Shown here one piece after another: positions 15,805 to 23,277 of a stretch of DNA of 64,000 nt (within the stretch, counting starts at the first letter, position 1; the number at the start of each line of letters is the position of its first letter). The stretch is from Desulfovibrio sp. A2 (GTDB taxonomy: Bacteria > Desulfobacterota > Desulfovibrionia > Desulfovibrionales > Desulfovibrionaceae), in contig NZ_AGFG01000042.1 of assembly GCF_000226255.1 (NCBI RefSeq), forward strand, positions 36,023-100,022, read 5' to 3'. Both the position numbers and the translations under genes were made by a program. The notes under the pieces are model-generated. The model was not told the origin of the DNA, searched no databases, and worked only from the letters and a program-made list of their open reading frames with translations.

Positions 15805-18507
15805 GTGCTCACAGCAGCCACCGTATCCATCTTCCTGCTTTTAGTAGTCGCCTGTAGACTGTCTGCCCTGCATCACTACCGCTGGTGGTTTCGCCAGGGC
15901 TTCGTCGGTGATGCCTCCGTGCATTTCTCCATCATCAGGCAGCTCCGCAAAAATCGGCGTTCGCAGTACATTGAGCAGTATCTCATGTCACCGGAACCGA
16001 TGGTCTACCCAACATATTTTCACCACTTCGCCAGATTCTTTCCGCTTGACGCAATCAAAGCCCATCCGTACCTGCCGTCGCTGGTGCTCAGCCTTCTCTT
16101 TTCCTGCGTCTTCATCATTCTCGCAGCCCACATCAATGAGAGCTTATTCACGGGGAGCCACGGTCTATTGCAAGTCTCCGCGATGCTCATCCTGTGCAGC
16201 CCCACATTTCACTGCTTCGGCGGAAACTCCATTACGTACATCGCCCTTTCAGAGCGCACGCTGGCCCGCCTGGCGACAGGTCTTTCCTACATGCTCTGCT
16301 GTGTTTTCCTGCTGACTGGCGACATCATTTCCCTTGCCTGCGGCATCAGCTTCGGAGCGCTGGCCTGCCTCAGTTCCATATTCGCACGCCAGGTTCTGCT
16401 CTTCACCATGCCCGTCCTTGCCGGGCTGCTCATGAATTGGCGCCCGCTCGCCATGCTTCTGGCCATCTTCATCATGGCCCTTGCCGCAGGCGGAAAACAT
16501 TTCGCACGCGGCTTGCAGCACACATTCCTGCACTGGATGTGCTACACACGGTTCACGAAGAAGGGACGCATCACCCGCATCGGGCTTTCCGAGTTCAAGC
16601 CCTGGTCTTTTCGAGACAACCGCATCACATGGAAAACTATCACGGAAAACCTGCTCACCAAAGAACCGACACGCACATTTCTCAACAACATAGAACTTCC
16701 CGCTGCCATCTGCCTATTGGCCATGTCCGATGGCAACGCCACCGTGGAGTGGGCAGCATTCCTCGCGGCCCCCATCATCGTTTACATAGCGACATCCACA
16801 GCCTGGCTGAGCTTTTTGGGCGAAGGCTACAGATACATTGAATACGCACTGGTGTATCTTGCGCCGTTGGCCGCAGCGGTACAAGTCGCCACTGCCCCGC
16901 CACCTGCCCTGGCGGCATTGGCGGCGGTGATGACCTGCTCCCTTATCGGCATCGGCGTAATCTGGCACACCAAGCAGCACATTGAACACAGGCCGCCCCC
17001 CGAAACGGTTTCGGACCGCCTTTCGACGTTCCTTTCCGGTGTGAACCTGCCCGACGATGCGGTGGTGTTTCCCGTCACCATGCGGCTTGGGGCCGACATC
17101 ACGGCCCGCAAGGAAGGATGGAAAAGCTTCTGGTGGCAGCCCGGGCTCCAACTACCCTCGATATTCGATACGTATATCGAAGAATATCCGTTTCTAAAAC
17201 GCGACTGGTGGCCCCTCTTTGAAAAGCACGGGGTAACTCACGTGATCTGCCAGAAGTCCGCCATGTCCTACATTGATTGGCGGTATCCGTTCGAACGATT
17301 GCGCCTCATTGCCGAAGACAGCCACTACGCGGCGTACGCCGTTCCCTCTCGCGCCCAGCGTTCTTGTGATCCCCCCGAACGAGTGACCCGACTGCTGGTG
17401 GTGCAGAACGGGCCTTGCGGCAGCTTCCCCGCAACAGCGCAACTCATGGCGTCCTGCGTGCGCAAGTATCCCGGAGTTCGCATCGCCATCGCCTGCCGTG
17501 CAGAGGCGGAAGGCCTTTACCGGCGCTGCCCGTATGCCAAAGAGTTTTTTCCCCTCGCTCCGTCCGGGGCGAACGCGGCGTCCACGTTCACCGCTGTCAG
17601 CGCCTTCGCACCGGAAATGGCGATCAACTGCTCCTGGCCTGGAGATGCGTTTTCGGACGGAGTATGCCTTGCCGCAGAGGCTCCATTCTCTGTCGCCGTA
17701 CAGCCCACAGTCCCCCATGATGCGTATGACCTCGTCCTGCCCACTCCCCGACAAACCACCCCGCAGGCTTTTGTGGACACCCTGCTGGACAGGATGGGCA
17801 TTGGCAGGCTGCGGCTTGCACCGAGAACGTGGGCGGCGCCGGAGGATGACAAACCGCTGGGGGACGCGCTCAACACACACGCGATTGACGCCTCGGCATC
17901 CGTGCTCCTGCCCATCCCGGCCGGATGCCTGCCAGAGGCATGCATGATTGTCGCGCATGGGATGGCCGCCCTCGCCCGCTCCGGAACCGCACCACACGTG
18001 ACCGTGATCGGGCAGGACGCCCAATGTGCCTTGATGGCCAAACTTCTGGGCCGAGCTGGCCTGCCGCACACCGTGCTTCCGGGCCATGCCGACCAGGGAC
18101 TGTGGCCCGCGCTTTTCTCGCGGTTTGCGCGCGCCATTGTGCTCGACTGGGGCACCTCTTGGCTGGCCACAGCGTCCGGGCTACGTCATCTCGCGATCCC
18201 GGGAAGCGCACACCCCGCAAACTGGATGCCCCCAGCCTCCAGGTGCATCGCACTTTCGCTGCCCCTGGAATGTCAGGAGTGCAGTGGGGTGTGCCGTTAT
18301 CCGGTACCTCACTGCCTCCTCGCCATCCCGGCTGAAGCAACCGCGCTCGCCATCGCCGCCCTTCTCGATGAAGAGCGAAGCGTACCGATGGCCTTGCTCG
18401 TGGATGCAGGGCATTACCATCCCACTGACGGCATGCCCGCCTGGAGCCCTCTGCGCAGCCCGGCAGACGTACCTACAAAAATGGTATTTGGCCCGGATGC
18501 TGCATGA
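15805..18507 (+). CDS. Membrane protein fused to a GT9-like glycosyltransferase domain
   Basis: 900 residues from a GTG start with GGAAAG upstream. Residues 1 to about 395 hold roughly nine to ten hydrophobic helices (for example VSIFLLLVVACRLSAL and LPSLVLSLLFSCVFIILAAH), like polytopic GT-C or polymerase-like proteins. A soluble linker follows. From about residue 525, RLLVVQNGPCGSFPATAQLM begins a heptosyltransferase-type (GT9) domain, ending with GTSWLATASGLRHLAIPG and, near residue 823, CQECSGVCRYPVPHCLLAIP, which matches the Cys-rich end of GT9 enzymes. I know of no standard family with this domain order. It may be a genuine fusion of flippase/polymerase-like and transferase roles. It is part of the lower-G+C block. 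Confidence 0.65.
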   Translation: MLTAATVSIFLLLVVACRLSALHHYRWWFRQGFVGDASVHFSIIRQLRKNRRSQYIEQYLMSPEPMVYPTYFHHFARFFPLDAIKAHPYLPSLVLSLLFSCVFIILAAHINESLFTGSHGLLQVSAMLILCSPTFHCFGGNSITYIALSERTLARLATGLSYMLCCVFLLTGDIISLACGISFGALACLSSIFARQVLLFTMPVLAGLLMNWRPLAMLLAIFIMALAAGGKHFARGLQHTFLHWMCYTRFTKKGRITRIGLSEFKPWSFRDNRITWKTITENLLTKEPTRTFLNNIELPAAICLLAMSDGNATVEWAAFLAAPIIVYIATSTAWLSFLGEGYRYIEYALVYLAPLAAAVQVATAPPPALAALAAVMTCSLIGIGVIWHTKQHIEHRPPPETVSDRLSTFLSGVNLPDDAVVFPVTMRLGADITARKEGWKSFWWQPGLQLPSIFDTYIEEYPFLKRDWWPLFEKHGVTHVICQKSAMSYIDWRYPFERLRLIAEDSHYAAYAVPSRAQRSCDPPERVTRLLVVQNGPCGSFPATAQLMASCVRKYPGVRIAIACRAEAEGLYRRCPYAKEFFPLAPSGANAASTFTAVSAFAPEMAINCSWPGDAFSDGVCLAAEAPFSVAVQPTVPHDAYDLVLPTPRQTTPQAFVDTLLDRMGIGRLRLAPRTWAAPEDDKPLGDALNTHAIDASASVLLPIPAGCLPEACMIVAHGMAALARSGTAPHVTVIGQDAQCALMAKLLGRAGLPHTVLPGHADQGLWPALFSRFARAIVLDWGTSWLATASGLRHLAIPGSAHPANWMPPASRCIALSLPLECQECSGVCRYPVPHCLLAIPAEATALAIAALLDEERSVPMALLVDAGHYHPTDGMPAWSPLRSPADVPTKMVFGPDAA

Positions 18508-18565
18508 ACCGGCGGGTCAGGAGTTTACACGCCTCCGCACCCCGAACCTCTACCCCGTGGGCACC

Positions 18566-20179
18566 ATGATAGCAGTCATCGGATCCGGATACTGGGGCAA
18601 GAATCTCGTCCGCAACTTCCACGCGCTGGGCGCGCTGGCCGCCGTCTGCGACAAAAACCCGACGCTGCTGGAAAACGCGCAGGCCGCGCATCCCGGCGTG
18701 CGGATATGCATGGCGCTGCCCGACATGTTGACCGATCCCGAAATCACCGGGGTGGCCATAGCCACGCCCGCGGAATCGCACTTCGTCATCGCGCGCGAGG
18801 CCCTGCTGGCGGGAAAGCACGTGTTCGTGGAAAAACCGCTCACCCTGGACGAGGGGGAAGGCCGCGAACTCATCGACCTTGCGGCCCGCAAGGGGCTGGT
18901 GCTGATGGTGGGGCACCTGCTGCGCTACCACCCCGTGTTCATGGCCCTGCAAGACCTGGCACAGTCGGGGGCCCTCGGCCGCATCAACTACGTCTATTCC
19001 AACAGACTGAACCTCGGAAAGGTGCGCCGCGAGGAAAACATCCTCTGGTCGTTCGCCCCGCACGACATTTCCATGATCCTCGCGCTGGCGGGCGAGGAGC
19101 CCGAGCGCGTCTGGGCCACGGGCGGCAACTACCTGCACCGCCGCATAGCGGACGTCACCACCACCCACCTCGACTTTCCCTCCGGCCTGAAGGCCCATGT
19201 CTTCGTCTCGTGGCTGCACCCCTTCAAGGAACAGAAGCTGGTGGTGGTGGGCGAGCGGCAGATGGCCGTCTTTGACGACACCCGCCCCTGGGAGGAAAAG
19301 CTGCTGCTCTACCCCCACGAGATCCGCTGGGAGAACGGCGCGCCCGTGCCCGCCCGGTGCGAGCCCGTGCGGGTGGAGGTGCCCCAGTCCGAGCCGCTGC
19401 GTTCCGAATGCCAGCATTTCCTGGACTGCATCGCCAGCGGCGCGGCCCCGGTCACCGATGGGCAGGAAGGCCTGCGCGTACTGAAGGTGCTGATGAACGC
19501 CCAGCGCAGCCTTGACGCGTCGGACGCGCCGACCGCACCGGGCGCGCCCCCCGTACATCCGGAATCCGCGTCGCAGGCCCCTGCCGCACGGCACGGAGAC
19601 GGGGCCTTCGTGCACCCCACGGCGGTGGTGGACGACCGGGTGACCATCGGCAGCGGCACCAAAATCTGGCATTTCAGCCACATCCTTCCGGACACCAGCA
19701 TCGGCGAAAAGGTCAACATCGGCCAGAACGTGGTGGCCGGACCGGAAGTGCGCATCGGCAGCGGGTGCAAGATCCAGAACAATGTCTCGGTCTACAAGGG
19801 CGTGGTGCTGGAAGACAACGTCTTCTGCGGCCCCAGCATGGTCTTCACCAACGTACATGCCCCCCGCGCCTTCATCCCCGGCATGGACCGGGCGCTGCCC
19901 ACGGTGGTGCGCACCGGGGCCACCCTTGGCGCCAACTGCACCATCGTATGCGGCAACGAGATCGGGCAATACGCCTTCGTGGCCGCGGGTGCGGTAGTCA
20001 CCCGACCGGTGCCGCCGCACGGCCTGGTGATGGGCAACCCCGCCCGCCTGGCGGGCTGGGTATGCCGCTGCGGCGCGAAGCTCGACGAACACCTGTGCTG
20101 CCCCGGCTGCGGCGACGCCTACGAACGCGACGGCGACGGCCTCGCCTCCACCCGGCAGTCCCCAAGGAGCCACGCGTGA
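18566..20179 (+). CDS. WlbA/WbpB-like dehydrogenase fused to WbpD-like N-acetyltransferase
   Basis: 537 residues from the ATG at 18566, where the Rossmann motif AVIGSGYWGKNLVRNF begins; an ATG at 18497 adds 23 non-conserved residues. Residues 1 to about 315 are a Gfo/Idh/MocA oxidoreductase with EKPLTLDEGEG (catalytic Lys) and FAPHDISMIL (His). After a Pro/Ala linker, residues 345-510 form a left-handed beta-helix acetyltransferase (VHPTAVVDDRVTIGSGTKIW, KIQNNVSVYKGV, AGAVVTRPVPPHGLVMGNPA). The tail has a four-Cys ribbon, CRCGAKL...CCPGCG. With the downstream aminotransferase this would oxidise, transaminate and acetylate UDP-GlcNAc uronate to UDP-2,3-diacetamido uronic acid. The UDP-GlcNAc 6-dehydrogenase is not in the window. 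Confidence 0.83.
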   Translation: MIAVIGSGYWGKNLVRNFHALGALAAVCDKNPTLLENAQAAHPGVRICMALPDMLTDPEITGVAIATPAESHFVIAREALLAGKHVFVEKPLTLDEGEGRELIDLAARKGLVLMVGHLLRYHPVFMALQDLAQSGALGRINYVYSNRLNLGKVRREENILWSFAPHDISMILALAGEEPERVWATGGNYLHRRIADVTTTHLDFPSGLKAHVFVSWLHPFKEQKLVVVGERQMAVFDDTRPWEEKLLLYPHEIRWENGAPVPARCEPVRVEVPQSEPLRSECQHFLDCIASGAAPVTDGQEGLRVLKVLMNAQRSLDASDAPTAPGAPPVHPESASQAPAARHGDGAFVHPTAVVDDRVTIGSGTKIWHFSHILPDTSIGEKVNIGQNVVAGPEVRIGSGCKIQNNVSVYKGVVLEDNVFCGPSMVFTNVHAPRAFIPGMDRALPTVVRTGATLGANCTIVCGNEIGQYAFVAAGAVVTRPVPPHGLVMGNPARLAGWVCRCGAKLDEHLCCPGCGDAYERDGDGLASTRQSPRSHA

Positions 20180-21309
20180 TTCCCTTCATCGACCTGGCGG
20201 CGCAGTTCGCCGCGCGAGAGGCGGCCATCCGCGCCCGCATGAATGCCGTGCTGGCCCACGGAAAGTACATCATGGGGCCGGAAGTACAGGAACTGGAAAA
20301 ACGGCTTGCCGCCTACGCGGGCGCGCCGCACTGCGTGGGCTGCGCATCGGGCACCGACGCCCTGCTGCTGCCCCTGATGGCGGAAGGCGTGGGCCCCGGC
20401 GACGCAGTGATCACCACCAGCTTCACCTTCATCGCCACGGCCGAGGTCATTTCGCTGCTGGGCGCGCGCCCCGTGTTCGTGGACATTGATCCGGACACCT
20501 GGAACATCTCGCCCCAGGCCGTGGAAGACTGCCTTGCGGCGTGGACCCCGTCCTGGGGCCGACCCCGCGCCATCATCGCCGTAGACATCTTCGGCCTGCC
20601 CGCCGACGCCGCGGCGCTGACACGTATCGCGGATGCGCACGATCTGCTGCTCATCGAGGACGCCGCCCAGAGCTTCGGCGGCAGCCTGGACGGCCGCCGG
20701 GCCTGCTCTTTCGGGCATTACGCGGCCACCAGCTTTTTCCCGGCCAAGCCCCTGGGCTGCTACGGCGACGGAGGCGCGGTGTTCTGCGCCGACGGCGAGC
20801 GGGCCGCGCGCATCGATTCGCTGCGGGTGCACGGCAAGGGCACGGACAAGTACGACAACGTGCGCATCGGGCTGAACTCGCGCCTCGACACGCTGCAGGC
20901 GGCCATCCTGCTGGCCAAGCTCGACCATTTCGACGAGGAGATCGCCGCGCGCCAGCGGGTGGCCGCCACATACGGCGCGGCCCTTGCCCCCCTGGGGCAG
21001 GCGGGCGTGGCACAGCACATTCCAGCCGGGGCCACCAGCGCGTGGGCGCAATACTCTCTGCTGGCCCGAAACGGCGAGGCCCGCGCCGCCGCCCAGACCG
21101 CGCTGAAGGCCGCAGGCGTGCCGACCGCAGTTTACTATCCCACGCCGCTGCACCTGCAGACGGCCTTTGCGCACCTTGGCTATCGCCCCGGCGACCTGCC
21201 TGTGTGCGAGGACGTCTGCGGCCGCATTTTCAGCCTGCCCATGCACCCCTACATGCCCGACGGGCAGGCGGAATCCATCGCCTCCACGGTGGCGAAGGCG
21301 CTGGTGTAG
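20176..21309 (+). CDS. DegT-type aminotransferase (WbpE/WlbC-like)
   Basis: 377 residues from a GTG that overlaps the previous stop, with AAGGAG 7 nt upstream. IPFIDLAAQ is the usual start of the WbpE group, ASGTDALLLPLMA the PLP phosphate region, LIEDAAQSFGGS the PLP-binding Asp segment, and SFFPAKPLGCYGDGGA carries the Schiff-base Lys. It is expected to aminate UDP-3-keto-GlcNAcA produced by the fused WlbA-like domain, giving the substrate of the fused acetyltransferase. This is the last gene of the glycan cluster; a strong terminator follows. Confidence 0.87.
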   Translation: MIPFIDLAAQFAAREAAIRARMNAVLAHGKYIMGPEVQELEKRLAAYAGAPHCVGCASGTDALLLPLMAEGVGPGDAVITTSFTFIATAEVISLLGARPVFVDIDPDTWNISPQAVEDCLAAWTPSWGRPRAIIAVDIFGLPADAAALTRIADAHDLLLIEDAAQSFGGSLDGRRACSFGHYAATSFFPAKPLGCYGDGGAVFCADGERAARIDSLRVHGKGTDKYDNVRIGLNSRLDTLQAAILLAKLDHFDEEIAARQRVAATYGAALAPLGQAGVAQHIPAGATSAWAQYSLLARNGEARAAAQTALKAAGVPTAVYYPTPLHLQTAFAHLGYRPGDLPVCEDVCGRIFSLPMHPYMPDGQAESIASTVAKALV

Positions 21310-21385
21310 GCGCATCCCGCCCCCCTGACGCCCGCGCGTCCACGCCCGGAGCGCAGGCGCGACATCCCGCCTTCATGCAACGACA

Positions 21386-21430
21386 ACGGCCCGGCCGCTG
21401 GCATCACCAGCGTCCGGGCCGTCACTGTTT
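21386..21430 (+). terminator. Rho-independent terminator of glycan cluster
   Basis: A 16-bp stem with one mismatch: arm ACGGCCCGGCCGCTGG pairs with ACCAGCGTCCGGGCCGT, closed by a short CATC-type loop and followed by GTTTTG. It lies 77 nt after the last plus-strand glycan gene and faces a convergent minus-strand gene. Confidence 0.8.
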
Positions 21431-21544
21431 TGAAGAAGGCCGATTTCATGCGCCGGAACAGCCGCCGACGGCGGCTTCGGAGACGTGCCGACACGCTTCC
21501 GTCGGCACGTCGACAAAACCAGCGGGGAGAACCCCGCCTCGTCC

Positions 21545-21922
21545 CTACGCCTGCAACCGCAGCGGCCCGTTGCCGTTGCCGCCGTCCTTGTCCTCGCGGC
21601 TGAACTGCACGGCCGTGCCGTAGCACGAGAAATACTTCGATCCGTCGGGGTGGAAGGCCACGTTTTCCTGGTAGCCCACGATGGCCTGGGCGCCCTTGTT
21701 CACGGCGCGGGCCGCCATGCCGAAGAACGTTTCCTCCGAATCGTAGCCCCGGCAGGCCACCAGGCCCAGCACGCGGCCTATCCTGCGGTCTTCGACGCCG
21801 TCGGTGGTGACCACGGGAAAACGCCCGGAAACGAACAGCTCACGCACCCGTTCAAGGTTTTCGGTCTGCGCGGACTCGGCCTTGCGCGCCTTTTTGTCGT
21901 TGCCGCCAAGCAGAAACAGCAT
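21545..21922 (-). CDS. YbjQ/UPF0145-like protein
   Basis: 125 residues. The start at 21922 has a near-ideal AAGGAGG seven nt upstream; the upstream in-frame extension lacks one. Residues 30-105 (VVTTDGVEDRRIGRVLG, AARAVNKGAQAIVGY, CYGTAVQF) resemble the UPF0145/YbjQ fold, in which a conserved GA(N/Q)A(I/V)VG stretch and C-terminal GTAV are typical. The family is a small pentameric cytoplasmic protein of unknown function, sometimes described as heavy-metal binding. The N-terminal 25 residues are charged and variable. Confidence 0.6.
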   Translation of the reverse strand: MLFLLGGNDKKARKAESAQTENLERVRELFVSGRFPVVTTDGVEDRRIGRVLGLVACRGYDSEETFFGMAARAVNKGAQAIVGYQENVAFHPDGSKYFSCYGTAVQFSREDKDGGNGNGPLRLQA

Positions 21923-22220
21923 GGGGAAGCCTCCTTGCAGTGGATCTGGCGGAATGCCGCCACGCCGCCATGCGATGCAAGAGCCTTGCCGAATCGGCAA
22001 CACACTGTCTTTCATCAATTTCCATGAAAAAAACCGGTCCACGTCGGGAATACGACACCGCCCGGACCGCCCCGGAGCCGATATTCCGGCACACCGGTTC
22101 GCCCCCGCTCCCTTTTGTCCGGCCTTCCGCCCGGCCGTTGCACGCCCCGCGGCTGGCCGCCGAAGATTGCCCTGGCCCTGCCGCCCGCGCCCCAGCGCAC
22201 CCGGCCGCCCCGCGCATGCG

Positions 22221-22877
22221 TTACACCAGCGGCACCAACCCCAGCGAAGCCCGGAACAGGAACCAGCCCAGCGCGGCCACGTACAGCACCAGCCCCACGA
22301 TGACCAGCTTGAGCGACCACAGGAAATAGCGGGTCTTGCGGTTGCGCACCGCCAGCAGCCGCAAAAAGCTGGCCTCCACCGTGTCGCCGCGCAGGCTGGA
22401 CATCCAGCGCACCCGCACCACGCCGTACAGCGCCACGAACAGCCCGACGAGGATGCACATCAGCCCGGCCATCAGGGTCAGTCCGCTGAACGGCCCGGCC
22501 GCCGCCAGCCGGTGCCCGGAAAAGCCCGCCACGGAAATGGCCAACGCCCCCACGCCGAAGACCATCTGGGTGCGTTGGGTGACGATGCCGAACTGCTGTT
22601 GCAGGCTCTTCCACACCTCTGCCTCGCTGCCCAGCACCTGGAGCAAGAAGCGGTATTCCTCGCACAGGGCGCAGGCGTCGTCCCGCCAGGGCGCGCCGCC
22701 GCGCTCGTAGTCGTCGTGTGCCATCCCCATCCCTCCCCGTCCGGCCACATCCGGATGTGCGGCAAGGGCATCCTCCGGGGGCAGGCCGCACGTGGTGTCG
22801 CCAGCCTTTGGGGCCGTGCCCGCACCGGTCGAATCCTTCTGTCGCCCTGCAGCGCGTGCCGCGCTCCGTTCCGCCAT
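22221..22877 (-). CDS. Hypothetical three-helix membrane protein
   Basis: 218 residues. The start at 22877 follows AAGGAG with a 6-nt spacer; an internal ATG pair near 22724-22730 with GGGGAGG is an alternative. The first 50 residues are Ala/Gly-rich and variable. Then comes YRFLLQVLGSEAEVWKSLQQQF, probably amphipathic, and three hydrophobic helices (VFGVGALAISVAGFSG, LMAGLMCILVGLFVALYG, LKLVIVGLVLYVAALGWFLF). The family is not recognised; the helix plan resembles small SLATT-type membrane effectors, but no signature confirms this. It runs in the same direction as the YbjQ-like gene, 298 nt upstream of it. Confidence 0.55.
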   Translation of the reverse strand: MAERSAARAAGRQKDSTGAGTAPKAGDTTCGLPPEDALAAHPDVAGRGGMGMAHDDYERGGAPWRDDACALCEEYRFLLQVLGSEAEVWKSLQQQFGIVTQRTQMVFGVGALAISVAGFSGHRLAAAGPFSGLTLMAGLMCILVGLFVALYGVVRVRWMSSLRGDTVEASFLRLLAVRNRKTRYFLWSLKLVIVGLVLYVAALGWFLFRASLGLVPLV

Positions 22878-23277
22878 CGTTCACTCCTTCGGGGGGGTCG
22901 TCCCGGTTTCCCGGCGCACGGGAATGTGCGCACTCGTGCCTGCGCCCACATTGCTCCAGAATATTCACGCCCCGCCGTCCGCACAAGCGCGCGCACCACC
23001 ACGGCGCGAACATGCGGGCACACTGCCGGGGAAACGTCACGGCGCGTCGCGCCAACCGGCCCGCACGCCCAGTCGGCGCGGCGGGCCTTGACCTTGGCGG
23101 GGAAGTCCAGCATTAGTTGCACTCACGGTGGCACCACTGCAAACCGTGCAGTCAAACACCACCCTCGACGGGGCCGCCCGCAGCCCTGGCCGTCCGGCAT
23201 GTCCGCACGCCGTGCGACACGGCGGCGCGTGCTCCCCCCGGTTTCCCCGCACCCCAGCCTTTCGGCGGACCCCCCGC
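22878..23277. other. Divergent intergenic region, no gene recognised
   Basis: About 400 nt between the minus-strand membrane protein and the plus-strand regulator chimera. A GTG at 23128 could extend the downstream protein by 50 residues, but that sequence is Pro/Arg-rich and not protein-like. A short AT-rich patch (CCAGAATATTCAC near 22957) could hold a promoter; no full -35/-10 pair was convincing. Confidence 0.4.

Noticed and set aside
18497-18565. Earlier ATG for the WlbA-WbpD fusion
   Set aside because: The added 23 residues are not conserved-looking and the Rossmann motif begins right after the ATG at 18566; not excluded by ribosome-site evidence.
23128-23277. N-terminal extension of the regulator chimera from GTG 23128
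   Set aside because: Pro/Arg-rich low-complexity sequence without a ribosome site; the signal-like segment starts after ATG 23278.
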